Below, piece by piece: positions 43,475 through 51,808 of a DNA stretch of 64,000 bases. Below the pieces are notes generated by a model. It saw only the letters and a list, made by a program, of their open reading frames with translations, searched no databases and was not told the DNA's origin. The stretch is from JBMOKU01 sp049324315 (GTDB lineage: Bacteria > Bacillota > Clostridia > Peptostreptococcales > Thermotaleaceae): contig JBMOKU010000033.1 in the NCBI GenBank assembly GCA_049324315.1, positions 124,001-188,000 on the forward strand. Reading direction: 5' to 3'. Numbering within the stretch: position 1 is the first letter of the stretch; every line of letters starts with the position of its first letter. The translations under genes and the position numbers were made by a program.

Positions 43475-45700
43475 CTAAACAGACTGATGAAAGGTCCGTT
43501 TGATGACTTCCAGCTGCTGTTCCCTTGTCAGCCTGTTGAAATGGACTGCATAACCGGATACCCGGATGGTCAGTGTAGGATACTTTTCCGGATGCGCCAT
43601 GGCATCCATCAGGGTTTCTCTATCCATCACATTGACATTCAGATGGTGTCCGCCCTGTATAAAATAGCCATCCAAGATGGAAACCAGATGAAGAACTCTA
43701 TCATTTTCTTCTTTTCCTAGAGCTTCCGGTACAATAGAAAAGGTATTGGAAACACCATCTTCACAAACGGAACGATAGGGCAGCTTTGCAACGGTATTTA
43801 ATGCTGCCAAGCCACCGTTCTCTTCCCTGCCGTGCATGGGGTTGGCTCCGGGTGCAAAGGCCTCGCCGCTCTTTCTTCCGTCCGGTGTTGCCCCTGTTTT
43901 CTTGCCGTAAACCACATTGGATGTAATGGTCAACACCGATAAGGTATGGACTGCATCCCTATAGGTTTTATGTTTTCTCAAATCTTCCATAAATCTCTTC
44001 AATACCTCAACAGCAATATCGTCCACCCGGTCATCATCATTTCCGTATTTAGGGAAGTCTCCTTCCACTTCAAAATCAACGGCAATCCCATTTTCTCTTA
44101 CGGGTCTGACCTTTGCATATTTGATGGCACTCAAGGAGTCTGCCACCACCGATAATCCGGCCACACCAAAGGCCATCATTCTTCCCACTGCTGTATCATG
44201 AAGGGCCATGAGACCTGCTTCATAGGCATATTTATCATGCATATAGTGAATAACATTCATGGTATTGACATAGAGATCAGCCACGTACTCCAGCACTTTG
44301 AAGTATTTTTGCTTTACTTTATCATAATCTAGAACATCCTCTTCCATTGGTTCCATACCGGATATCACTTTGGTTCCTTTTTTCTCGTCAATACCACCGT
44401 TTATGGCATAGAGCAAGGCCTTGGCCAGATTGCATCTGGCGCCGAAGAACTGCATTTGTTTTCCAATGCCCATGGCTGAGACACAGCAGGCAATTCCATA
44501 ATCATCCCCATAGATGGGTCTCATGATATCATCATTCTCATACTGGATGGCATCACTGACGATAGACATCTTGGCGCAATATTTTTTGAAGCTTTCCGGA
44601 AGCTTTTCCGACCACAGGACAGTCATATTCGGCTCTGGAGCAGGCCCCAGATTGGTCAAAGTATGAATGAACCGAAAGGAAGTCCTTGTAACTAGGGACT
44701 TCCCGTTAATACCGATACCACCGATTGACTCCGTAATCCAATTGGGATCTCCGGCAAACAATTCGTTGTATTCCGGTGTTCTTAAGTGTCTTGCCATTCT
44801 CAGCTTGATAACAAACTGGTCAATCAATTCCTGTGCTTCCAATTCAGTTAATGTACCGTTCTCTAAATCTCTTTGAATATATATATCTAAAAAGGTGCTT
44901 ACTCTTCCCAAAGACATGGCTGCACCATTGTTTTCCTTTATGGCTGCCAGATAGCCAAAGTATAAAAACTGAACGGCTTCTTTGGCATCCTTTGCCGGTA
45001 TAGAAATATCCACACCATAGGCCTCTGCCATGGTCTTCATTTGTTCCAATGCTTTGATTTGTACGGCAATCTCTTCTCTTTTTCTAATCAATTCCTCATC
45101 CATGGAGCCCTTGGCATCTTTTAAGTCTTTCCTCTTTTGTTCCGTAAGGAAATCAATACCATATAAAGGTATTCTCCTATAATCTCCTATGATTCTTCCC
45201 CTGCCATAGGCATCTGGCAGGCCGGTTAGCAGCCCCGCACTTCGGGCCTTTCTCATATCCTCCGTATATACATCGAACACCCCTTGATTATGGGTTTTTC
45301 TATATTTGAAGATTTCAGTTATTTTTTCATTCAATGGATATCCATAGGCCTTCAGTGCAGACTCCACCATGCCAATACCACCAAAGGGATTTAGCATTCT
45401 TTTCAGTGGCGCATCTGTCTGCAATCCGACGATGGTTTCATTTTCCTGATCGATATATCCGGGCCTAAAATGGTCAATACCGGAAATATTCTCTGTATCG
45501 ATGTCTAATACACCTTTCTCCATTTCCTTAGACAACAATTCTCCACATATTTTCCACAGGTTCTCAGTCCTTTGGGTAGCACCTTCTAAAAAGTCTTCAT
45601 CACCCTCATAAACCGTATAATTCTTTTGGATAAAATCTCTTACATCAATCTCCTTAGTCCAATTCCCTTCTATAAATCCTTTCCACTGCTCCTTCAACAT
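43475..45700 (-). CDS. pflB: Formate acetyltransferase (pyruvate formate-lyase)
   Basis: 741 aa; converts pyruvate and CoA to acetyl-CoA and formate using a glycyl radical. The two catalytic cysteines are in GIACCVSAMGIG and the radical Gly in TIRVSGYAVHFNRL, which is followed by the conserved C-terminal helix. Length and motifs are normal. The ATG follows GAGGAGGG. It is oxygen-sensitive, which supports an anaerobic host. It provides formate for 10-formyl-tetrahydrofolate, which fits the ZTP riboswitch upstream. Confidence 0.96.
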   Translation of the reverse strand: MLKEQWKGFIEGNWTKEIDVRDFIQKNYTVYEGDEDFLEGATQRTENLWKICGELLSKEMEKGVLDIDTENISGIDHFRPGYIDQENETIVGLQTDAPLKRMLNPFGGIGMVESALKAYGYPLNEKITEIFKYRKTHNQGVFDVYTEDMRKARSAGLLTGLPDAYGRGRIIGDYRRIPLYGIDFLTEQKRKDLKDAKGSMDEELIRKREEIAVQIKALEQMKTMAEAYGVDISIPAKDAKEAVQFLYFGYLAAIKENNGAAMSLGRVSTFLDIYIQRDLENGTLTELEAQELIDQFVIKLRMARHLRTPEYNELFAGDPNWITESIGGIGINGKSLVTRTSFRFIHTLTNLGPAPEPNMTVLWSEKLPESFKKYCAKMSIVSDAIQYENDDIMRPIYGDDYGIACCVSAMGIGKQMQFFGARCNLAKALLYAINGGIDEKKGTKVISGMEPMEEDVLDYDKVKQKYFKVLEYVADLYVNTMNVIHYMHDKYAYEAGLMALHDTAVGRMMAFGVAGLSVVADSLSAIKYAKVRPVRENGIAVDFEVEGDFPKYGNDDDRVDDIAVEVLKRFMEDLRKHKTYRDAVHTLSVLTITSNVVYGKKTGATPDGRKSGEAFAPGANPMHGREENGGLAALNTVAKLPYRSVCEDGVSNTFSIVPEALGKEENDRVLHLVSILDGYFIQGGHHLNVNVMDRETLMDAMAHPEKYPTLTIRVSGYAVHFNRLTREQQLEVIKRTFHQSV

Positions 45701-45743
45701 ACAGATCCCTCCTCGACATGATAATCAAGCCCAGGATTTGTCA

Positions 45744-45850
45744 AAAAAGTAAAACCGACCACCTGGGCTCAGCGCCCAGGCGGTCGGCATATCTTCCAAT
45801 CACACTCCATGTGGTTTATTCCACTTCCGCCAGTCATGTGATCGATGAAA
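45744..45850 (-). promoter_or_regulatory. ZTP riboswitch (pfl motif) with overlapping terminator
   Basis: The minus-strand leader reads TCACATGACTGGCGGAAGTGG, then AACCACATGGAGTGTGA (P1 TCACA/TGTGA, P2 GTGG/CCAC), then CCGACCGCCTGGGC, the conserved ZTP half-site. CCGACC and CCTGGGC also form the left arm of a terminator (partners GCCCAGG and GGTCGG, then TTTTACTTTTTT). Ligand binding should block the terminator and switch pflBA on when folate-dependent purine synthesis stalls. Confidence 0.92.
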
Positions 45851-45874
45851 TCATTAAGTATTGTTTGTAGTATT

Positions 45875-45903
45875 ATCATAGCAACATACTAACCTTTTGT
45901 CAA
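45875..45903 (-). promoter_or_regulatory. Promoter of the ZTP-pfl transcript
   Basis: TTGACA, 17-bp spacer, TATGAT on the minus strand, about 20 nt before the aptamer. Confidence 0.85.
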
Positions 45904-45943
45904 TAATTCGATTTATTATACGGTAAATGTTGTATAAACCACA

Positions 45944-46483
45944 CTACAACTTTACAATTTGATCACTCACATAATAGATTGGATACTTGAATTTGAGATC
46001 ACAGGTTATGTTTGTATGGCTTCCAATCAAACTATGTTCCACTTTCATTATTTTTATAAACACATTGCTCACGATAATCTGCGAACCCAAAGTTCTCAAA
46101 CTTTTTTCGAAAGCTACAGCTTGAGGCAATTCACTTTTGTATTGAAAAATCTTGTCTGCATTTACGATTTCATTATTCTCATTCATAATCTCAAAATTGG
46201 CTTGAAACTTAAAAGAAAGAATTTTCGGATCTCTATCCAATATGTAAGGTTCTGATAGCATCAGCACCTTCGTGCATTTAACGGATTTTATTTTTCCCAA
46301 ATGTTTAAAAGGATATGGAACAACCTCTTCAAATATTTTTTTCCCTTTAATTACTTTTATAACTGCATCTATTCCGGCTTTATAAATATCACGATAATAA
46401 CGGGTGCTAAATCTAGGATTTCTATTTCGGATATCTCCATATTTCTTAATACTGGATAAGCCTTTGGGACATTTACTGTACAT
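45944..46483 (-). CDS. Unknown protein at the end of the gas vesicle cluster
   Basis: 179 aa, no family recognised. The N-terminus is basic (MYSKCPKGLSSIKKYGDIRN, then RNPRFSTRYYRDIYKAGID). The rest is mostly predicted beta-strand with alternating polarity (SVKCTKVLMLSEPYILDRDP, ILSFKFQANFEIMNENNEI). There is no signal peptide or membrane helix. It lies 80 nt after the last gvpL/F-type gene with the same direction and base use, so it is probably part of the locus. It might be an accessory or regulatory Gvp protein; this is inference. Confidence 0.65.
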   Translation of the reverse strand: MYSKCPKGLSSIKKYGDIRNRNPRFSTRYYRDIYKAGIDAVIKVIKGKKIFEEVVPYPFKHLGKIKSVKCTKVLMLSEPYILDRDPKILSFKFQANFEIMNENNEIVNADKIFQYKSELPQAVAFEKSLRTLGSQIIVSNVFIKIMKVEHSLIGSHTNITCDLKFKYPIYYVSDQIVKL

Positions 46484-46530
46484 GGATTCACCACACCTTC
46501 TCTTTTTCCAATTTTCATTTCATAAGAAGT

Positions 46531-46555
46531 AAGGGCAACTGCCATTGCCCCTACA
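46531..46555 (-). repeat. REP-like palindrome with GTAG foot inside the gvp cluster
   Basis: On the minus strand: GTAGGGGCAATGGCAGTTGC followed by CC, a GTAG foot and GGGGCAA/TTGCCC hairpin. It shares its foot with the REP-like copies at 7.1-7.3 kb, 39 kb away. Confidence 0.5.
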
Positions 46556-46563
46556 CTACACTA

Positions 46564-47361
46564 TTATAAGTCTGCCATTTTAAAAGATGGACTAAAATCA
46601 TACGGAGGCCAAGGACCTGTGCATTCTATATAAATAAACTGATCTTTTAGCTTTTGATTTTTCATCTCAATTTCTTCTATCAGCTTGGTACTATGTTCAT
46701 CATCCAATAGCAAGGAAATATTTAAGATCATATCTTCTTTCTTTTGTGTTATCTCTTTCGCCACATTTTTATTGCGCTTAAAATCAATCCCTAATTCCTT
46801 TATTTCATTGAACAGCTCTTCTGCGATTTGGAATATTTCCCTTTCTGCTTTTTCTTCCATTTCACTATCCAGTTTCTTTTTCTTAAAATAGGAGGCTCCT
46901 TTAGACATCTTTGTATCGTTTATGGTTTTCTTTGCATTGGCAGTATACTGATTGACAAATTGCTTTTTATCATAATAAGCTTTACATGACCATTCTTGTT
47001 TCTCTGACAAATACGATAGGGCATTCTTTAAATCTTCATAATTCGTACGTAGTAAATTCTTAATCTTCTCATCATCGTAAAAAATTGTACAAAACTTCAT
47101 GGGTATCAATTGTTTTAGACTCATAATTTCATTTAATACCTTCATATGGATTTCGGCTTTTGTTTTTAACCATTCCAGGTTTTCAATATTTTGGTCAATT
47201 GCAGGTGAACCAAACTCTTCTAATGGCACCAAGCTAAAAACCGCATTCAAATCATCAACTGTAATCTTGTCGATACAGGCATTAGCGTCAATGCCAGGTA
47301 TGTTATGCTTCTTCCAGTCTTCATCTAACGTTACACCATAGAAATAAATGCCAAAGTCCAA
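46564..47361 (-). CDS. Gas vesicle protein GvpL/GvpF family (paralogue 3)
   Basis: 265 aa. It begins GIYFYGVTLDEDWKKHNIPG and has the family core PMKFCTIFYDDEKIKNLLRT. A charged linker (KKKKLDSEMEEKAEREIFQI) follows, and it ends with the hallmark CTGPWPPYDFSPSF. GvpF/L proteins bind GvpA and help initiate vesicle assembly. This copy has the longest linker of the three in the cluster. Confidence 0.9.
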   Translation of the reverse strand: MDFGIYFYGVTLDEDWKKHNIPGIDANACIDKITVDDLNAVFSLVPLEEFGSPAIDQNIENLEWLKTKAEIHMKVLNEIMSLKQLIPMKFCTIFYDDEKIKNLLRTNYEDLKNALSYLSEKQEWSCKAYYDKKQFVNQYTANAKKTINDTKMSKGASYFKKKKLDSEMEEKAEREIFQIAEELFNEIKELGIDFKRNKNVAKEITQKKEDMILNISLLLDDEHSTKLIEEIEMKNQKLKDQFIYIECTGPWPPYDFSPSFKMADL

Positions 47362-47400
47362 TCAATCACCCTCCCATCATATAAGTGGAAATATTTTAAG

Positions 47401-47697
47401 CTACCGTAATCTATTTTCTATTTTTTCCAACCTTTTTATGATTTCAGTGGTTCCTAACTCTTCCTTTTTCCGGGCATTAGAACAAAGAGCTGGATCCGTT
47501 TTCCACCAGTCAATGCCCATTTCCATTGCCCTTTCTACAGAAGCTACAACTAAACGAATTTTTATCGTGAGTAATTCAACATCTGCTAAAGCAATGCTTA
47601 TATCTCCTGCAATAACTACACCTTTATCCAGTACCTTCTCCAGAATATCGCCCAAGGAAGACCCTGTTGTAGAGTGTGTAATATTATTTGAGCTCAT
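47401..47697 (-). CDS. gvpJ: Gas vesicle protein GvpJ-type (GvpA-related)
   Basis: 98 aa with the GvpA fold: LGDILEKVLDKGVVIAGDIS, IALADVELLTIKIRLVVASV. A charged C-terminal extension (NARKKEELGTTEIIKRLEKI) is absent from GvpA. GvpJ/M/S-type minor structural proteins cap or shape the vesicle. It starts 19 nt after gvpK. Confidence 0.9.
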   Translation of the reverse strand: MSSNNITHSTTGSSLGDILEKVLDKGVVIAGDISIALADVELLTIKIRLVVASVERAMEMGIDWWKTDPALCSNARKKEELGTTEIIKRLEKIENRLR

Positions 47698-47716
47698 TTT
47701 TATCTCTCCTTATTTA

Positions 47717-48049
47717 CTACATTAGGTTCCCTAACGGACCTAAATCAATATTTAGATCTTCATCCTGCAGCTCGAAAATCTCCTTTAACTCTTCCATTTT
47801 TTCTTCAAGTTTCATAAATGTCAAACCTAACTCTTCGATTTCTTCATCTGTCAATGAATCATTATCAATCCTTATCATGGCCTGTCTTTCCAACAATCGC
47901 CTTAACAATTCGACTAATGTTAACACCAGTTTTGCAAGGCCTTGCTCTACTTTCTCTTTATCCGCATTGATCCTATTGGCAAAATTGTTTTTTATATGAT
48001 CCGTTTGGGTATTTATTTCTTCATATATTAATTGATTATCCTCTTCCAT
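47717..48049 (-). CDS. gvpK: Gas vesicle protein GvpK
   Basis: 110 aa with the family signature GLAKLVLTLVELLRRLLERQ followed by AMIR, LTDEEIEELGLTFMKLEEKM and the terminal DLNIDLGPLGNL. Strongly acidic and helical. Its start overlaps the preceding gvpL/F-type gene by 14 nt, so translation is coupled. GvpK is required for vesicle formation in other systems; its mechanism is unclear. Confidence 0.95.
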   Translation of the reverse strand: MEEDNQLIYEEINTQTDHIKNNFANRINADKEKVEQGLAKLVLTLVELLRRLLERQAMIRIDNDSLTDEEIEELGLTFMKLEEKMEELKEIFELQDEDLNIDLGPLGNLM

Positions 48050-48782
48050 GACCTAATAAATCATCTCCTTTTTCGTTTTCTACAAAACTATAGGGAGGCC
48101 ACGGTCCACTAACCTTACATATCCAGTTTCTATTGCTTTGGTTAAAATTAGAAACGATCTTCCTACAATCGTCTATTCCATCTCTACTTATTAAATATGA
48201 GGCATTCACTACTAAAATACCTTTTTCTAGATATTTTACATCCCACTTATACGCAATTTTTTCTAGATCCCCTAAGAGCAGCTGTAGCTCCCTTTTAATA
48301 TTTTCTATTCTCTGCTTATCCGCACTATACACTTTATATCGATTCATGATATACGCTTTTCCCGAAGTTCCATGCTCTTCACATTTTTCAAGAGTCACTG
48401 CATTTTTCGATGGCAGTTCTTTATTTCTGCTAAACACTTTTAGACCAACTTCTACTTTTCCTTTGTACTCATTCAGCAGCATCAAGAATTTTTCTTCCTG
48501 AGATTTCATTAGTTGATCCACATTTTTCTTACTGACCATGATGGTTCCAAAGGTAAAGGGCAGCACCGAGTAGCTATCCATCAGCGTCATTAAGACTTCA
48601 TTATGTTTTTGCAGCTTCTCTACATCAAACCCGCAGCGATCATAGTTTATCTTTCCATATACCACATCACATGCTTCATAATGAATAGCATCCAACACTT
48701 CATTTTCGATTCCCTTTAAATTTTTCCATGAATCATTGGTTTTCTGGACAATACCATATAAATACATATAATATTTATTCAT
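48036..48782 (-). CDS. Gas vesicle protein GvpL/GvpF family (paralogue 2)
   Basis: About 248 aa: MNKYYMYLYGIVQKTNDSWK at the start, core VLPFTFGTIMVSKKNVDQLM, and the end CKVSGPWPPYSFVENEKG. The start overlaps the end of the short gvpJ/S-type gene by 8 nt; an in-frame ATG at 48788 is possible. It is one of three paralogues here, which presumably have divided roles as GvpF and GvpL do. Confidence 0.92.
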   Translation of the reverse strand: MNKYYMYLYGIVQKTNDSWKNLKGIENEVLDAIHYEACDVVYGKINYDRCGFDVEKLQKHNEVLMTLMDSYSVLPFTFGTIMVSKKNVDQLMKSQEEKFLMLLNEYKGKVEVGLKVFSRNKELPSKNAVTLEKCEEHGTSGKAYIMNRYKVYSADKQRIENIKRELQLLLGDLEKIAYKWDVKYLEKGILVVNASYLISRDGIDDCRKIVSNFNQSNRNWICKVSGPWPPYSFVENEKGDDLLGHGRG

Positions 48783-48969
48783 GCTCATCAATCTCTCTAA
48801 AACGATTTAAGGTCTCTACAGAAGAAATCAGTAGTCTTACACCTACATACAACAAATCAATATTAGCTACAGATATGGTTAAATCCCCCACTAAAACAAT
48901 ACCTTTGTTTAACAATCTATCTAACAAGTCTAGTAAAGTCATTTCTTTGTCAAGATCTACGTCGTTCAT
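48775..48969 (-). CDS. Short gas vesicle protein of GvpA/J/S type
   Basis: 64 aa: TLLDLLDRLLNKGIVLVGDL, TISVANIDLLYVGVRLLISS. It has the GvpA core with almost no extensions, most like GvpS or a short GvpJ. It starts 2 nt after gvpG and overlaps the next gene, so it is a coupled minor structural subunit. Confidence 0.88.
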   Translation of the reverse strand: MNDVDLDKEMTLLDLLDRLLNKGIVLVGDLTISVANIDLLYVGVRLLISSVETLNRFREIDEHE

Positions 48970-48971
48970 GG

Positions 48972-49205
48972 CTATTCCCCTTCTTCTTCTTCAATGAGCT
49001 GCTTGTTACGCTCTCTGATGTCGACGATTCTTTGTATTAATTTTTTTTCTTTTTCTATATACTGCTCTTCCGTCATTCCACCCATCTCGTAGTCGAAACG
49101 TAGCTCAAGCATCTCCTTCTTCACCTTATTCTCATCATAATATTCTTCTTCTACGTGGTCATACACCAACTTTAAAATTTTTGCAACACTTTTAACACCG
49201 AACAT
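48972..49205 (-). CDS. gvpG: Gas vesicle protein GvpG
   Basis: 77 aa, charged and helical: KILKLVYDHVEEEYYDENKV, LELRFDYEMGGMTEEQYIEK. It matches the short GvpG family in length and the GxxTEEQY-type motif. It is 11 nt after gvpL/F paralogue 1, the usual F-G neighbourhood. Confidence 0.88.
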   Translation of the reverse strand: MFGVKSVAKILKLVYDHVEEEYYDENKVKKEMLELRFDYEMGGMTEEQYIEKEKKLIQRIVDIRERNKQLIEEEEGE

Positions 49206-49216
49206 AGTAAATCAGC

Positions 49217-49936
49217 CTATTTTAACATAAACATTTCATCAACAAAATTATAGGGCGGCCACGGACCAGAATATTTGAAAATTAGTCTATCCTTGTACTT
49301 TTCATATATGTTATTGAGCAAGCTTTCAAAAGCATTCTCTTTGTCTTTATCAACCAAAAATGCTGCATTGAGTATCATTTTAGGTACATGTGCCGTATTA
49401 AGTTTGCTTTCATGCGCTATACTTGATAAGCCATAGAATATCTGCTTCTCATAATAGTCTCTCTTTCTTTCTGCATTTGCTTCAACGAGCCTTCCAATTT
49501 CTGAAATTCTTAGTTCTGAAATGCTTTTCTCTTTCATGATATCTTCTTTTAGTTTTTTCACCTGTTGATCTTCTACTTCGTCTGCAAAAGATTCATTGGT
49601 CCAAAATATTTTTAAGCCTACTTCCATCCTATTTTCAAATTTTTTAAGCAGCTTGGTTAATTTGGTATAATTTTGACTCAAAAATGCTTTAACATCCTCA
49701 TCATTTTTTGCAATATTTCCAAAGCTCATGGGAATTAATAAATTGTTTTCCATAATCTTTTCTATTGTTTTTTCATGTTTTAGAATTTCATCTCCCGAAG
49801 GTAATACATCTTCTTCCTCAACGTCTTTTACGACCATGCCGATATCCTTATGACGAATCACATACTGGTCGTTTGAAAGCAGGGGCTTCCCATCTTCCTT
49901 CATATTTCTGATGATACAAAAACAATATTTATTCAT
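49217..49936 (-). CDS. Gas vesicle protein GvpL/GvpF family (paralogue 1)
   Basis: About 239 aa: MNKYCFCIIRNMKEDGKPLL, core LIPMSFGNIAKNDEDVKAFL, and the end FKYSGPWPPYNFVDEMFMLK. The ATG at 49936 follows GAGGT and overlaps the previous stop by 8 nt. Being just before gvpG it is the best GvpF candidate of the three. Confidence 0.92.
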   Translation of the reverse strand: MNKYCFCIIRNMKEDGKPLLSNDQYVIRHKDIGMVVKDVEEEDVLPSGDEILKHEKTIEKIMENNLLIPMSFGNIAKNDEDVKAFLSQNYTKLTKLLKKFENRMEVGLKIFWTNESFADEVEDQQVKKLKEDIMKEKSISELRISEIGRLVEANAERKRDYYEKQIFYGLSSIAHESKLNTAHVPKMILNAAFLVDKDKENAFESLLNNIYEKYKDRLIFKYSGPWPPYNFVDEMFMLK

Positions 49937-50273
49937 GATTCTCGACCTCGCTTTCGTCATCATTACATCCGGATTTACAATCTCTAGCCTTTTCTAAATC
50001 ACTTTTACTCGGTAAATTTCCTATTTGAATGCCAAATTTGTATTTTCCTTTTATTTGTTCACCCATATCATTTTTTCGAAGGATTTCTCCTTCATATATC
50101 CTGCAAGACTCTTGGTTCGCTTCCATTTCGGAGCACATTTTAAAGATTCCAAAAAAACCTTTAGCTAAATTGCTGTATAGATTATCATTTTTCTTTTGTT
50201 TCTTTTTCTGAATATCATGATTGCATCCAGCTTCTGCATTCAGTTCTCTTACATCCATATCTTCCGGCTCCAT
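49929..50273 (-). CDS. Unknown acidic/basic protein within the gas vesicle operon
   Basis: About 114 aa. Cys-containing N-terminus (AEAGCNHDIQKKKQKKNDNL), a central helix (AKGFFGIFKMCSEMEANQES) and YEGEILRKNDMGEQIKGKYK followed by FGIQIGNLP. That central pattern recalls the segment before the Hsp20 domain in GvpH proteins, but no Hsp20 domain is present. The start (ATG 50273 after GGAGG) is one base past the gvpN stop and the end overlaps gvpL/F-1, so it is surely co-translated with them. Function unknown. Confidence 0.72.
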   Translation of the reverse strand: MEPEDMDVRELNAEAGCNHDIQKKKQKKNDNLYSNLAKGFFGIFKMCSEMEANQESCRIYEGEILRKNDMGEQIKGKYKFGIQIGNLPSKSDLEKARDCKSGCNDDESEVENHE

Positions 50274-50274
50274 A

Positions 50275-51219
50275 TTATACCTCCAGACCCCCGCCATTTC
50301 TAGGTTGTACGGGCTTATACCTTTCCATCAACTGACTAATTAAAATTTCTCCCTCCTTCTTCTCCTTTTCACTTACTTTATAATTGCTGCTGTCAGATAG
50401 CAGTACATCCAAAACAATTTTTTCAACCAGCTCTTTATCTCTTTGTATATGGATCTTATTTTCCTTTATTATGGTTGCAAGCATAATACTGGATCTTATC
50501 GTGGGGTTAAACTTACCTATTTCTGTGGTCCTGAAATGTCTCACAATATCTACCAAATATTTGCATATAATCTCATGCAAACCCGTTGTTTTCTTCACAA
50601 TTTCTACTTCCGTGGCTACATCCGGAAACCCTAGATCCATTGTAATCATCCTGCTCTTCAAGGCATCTTGTGCTTTATATATACCGGAATACTCTTCGGG
50701 GTTACTGGTAAATATGATTCTAAAATCAGGATGGACCGGCACATGTCTTGTTTTACTTCTATTCAAAGGAACCTCTACAACACCTTCTTCCAAGATAGAC
50801 AGCAAAACATTATTTGCCTCTGGTCGTGATCTTGTAAATTCATCATATATCAATACCGCACCATTCTTACATGCGTTTAATAATCTTCCATCTACCCATC
50901 TCTCTGAATAATCTTCCTGATGTTTCGTTACTGTAGGTATATAATTGTCAAAAACGATCTTTTTCGATAGACCTAAATTTCCACCGATTAAATCTGTTCT
51001 GCCAAATTCTTCGTTACCAAAAATGATTTCAATAGGTCTGTTCATTCGTTTTGCTATATACAATGCAAGGGTAGTTTTTCCTGTACCGGATTGTCCTTTA
51101 AAATGAACGGCATACTTTGCATTTAAATACAGTAAAGCTCTTTCCGTAATTTTTTTTATATATTCCGTTTCTACAAATGTATTTTTAATATCTGCGTTCT
51201 GCATATTGTCGAGTTTCAT
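50275..51219 (-). CDS. gvpN: Gas vesicle AAA+ ATPase GvpN
   Basis: 314 aa MoxR-type AAA+ ATPase. Walker A is FKGQSGTGKTTLALYIAKR, Walker B GAVLIYDEFTRSRPEANNVL, sensor 1 RIIFTSNPEEYSGI. GvpN is needed for growth of vesicles to full width in other systems. It lies 28 nt after gvpO and directly before the unknown 114-aa gene. Confidence 0.95.
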   Translation of the reverse strand: MKLDNMQNADIKNTFVETEYIKKITERALLYLNAKYAVHFKGQSGTGKTTLALYIAKRMNRPIEIIFGNEEFGRTDLIGGNLGLSKKIVFDNYIPTVTKHQEDYSERWVDGRLLNACKNGAVLIYDEFTRSRPEANNVLLSILEEGVVEVPLNRSKTRHVPVHPDFRIIFTSNPEEYSGIYKAQDALKSRMITMDLGFPDVATEVEIVKKTTGLHEIICKYLVDIVRHFRTTEIGKFNPTIRSSIMLATIIKENKIHIQRDKELVEKIVLDVLLSDSSNYKVSEKEKKEGEILISQLMERYKPVQPRNGGGLEV

Positions 51220-51247
51220 GATAATCCCCCTATTAACATTGAAAGTT

Positions 51248-51502
51248 TTATTCCAAAGAACCTCTTTCTCTTAGTGCTTTTCTCTGATATGAGACAATAT
51301 TCAATCTCTCATCTATTTTTGCTTCATATCTTGCAATAATCTCTTTTCGAGCAATTCTTCTCATATATTCATCCTCGACGATCGCTTCAAATTCTGCATC
51401 CCAACCATCCTCGTTAGGTACAATGGATATTATTTGAATTTCTTTTCCAATTACATCGTAGAAAAAAGTTTGCAGTGTATCGATAACCATATTAATTGAC
51501 AT
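51248..51502 (-). CDS. gvpO: Gas vesicle protein GvpO
   Basis: About 84 aa: MSINMVIDTLQTFFYDVIGK then PNEDGWDAEFEAIVEDEYMR, and the terminal RYEAKIDERLNIVSYQRKAL. The W-x-A-x-F-E-A-I-V motif and Tyr-Lys-Arg-rich end are typical of GvpO. The ATG at 51502 has GGAG eight bases upstream. It is the first gene after two hairpins that separate it from gvpA. Confidence 0.92.
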   Translation of the reverse strand: MSINMVIDTLQTFFYDVIGKEIQIISIVPNEDGWDAEFEAIVEDEYMRRIARKEIIARYEAKIDERLNIVSYQRKALRERGSLE

Positions 51503-51617
51503 GGCTGCTTCTCCTCTCAAAAATATATTTTACTGTCTGGCTACTAATAGAGTATGAAATCTTTTCCATTTTGTTCCTAACCATAGGGCAAATATCTCCT
51601 GATTTACTGGGTCCCCA

Positions 51618-51655
51618 TAAGAAAATGACTCCTAGCTAGGTTCCTTAGGAGTCAT
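51618..51655 (-). terminator. Terminator-like hairpin between gvpA copy 2 and gvpO
   Basis: ATGACTCCTA and TAGGAGTCAT form a perfect 10-bp stem followed on the minus strand by TTTTCTT. With the hairpin at 51731 it occupies the 306-nt gvpA-gvpO gap. It would lower expression of the assembly genes relative to gvpA. Confidence 0.75.
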
Positions 51656-51730
51656 CATATTAGAAAGATTTTTCCTCATCTACAACATATAAATCACTTT
51701 GACAAAGATACTATTTCTACTTATTAAGAA

Positions 51731-51758
51731 GCTGCTGACAAACTTGTTTGTCAGCAGC
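51731..51758 (-). terminator. Strong hairpin directly after gvpA copy 2
   Basis: GCTGCTGACAAAC and GTTTGTCAGCAGC form a perfect 13-bp stem with a 2-nt centre. The T tract is poor (TTCTTAAT), so it may stabilise the gvpA mRNA end as much as terminate. Confidence 0.65.
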
Positions 51759-51808
51759 CCAAGTAATTGTCATTGATCTATACCCACCTTACCGATAGGA
51801 AATTACTG

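Noticed and set aside
45755..45787. Hairpin before pflB as a plain terminator of the gas vesicle operon
   Set aside because: It lies downstream of its own promoter at 45875-45903 and overlaps the conserved ZTP half-site, so it is the riboswitch platform.
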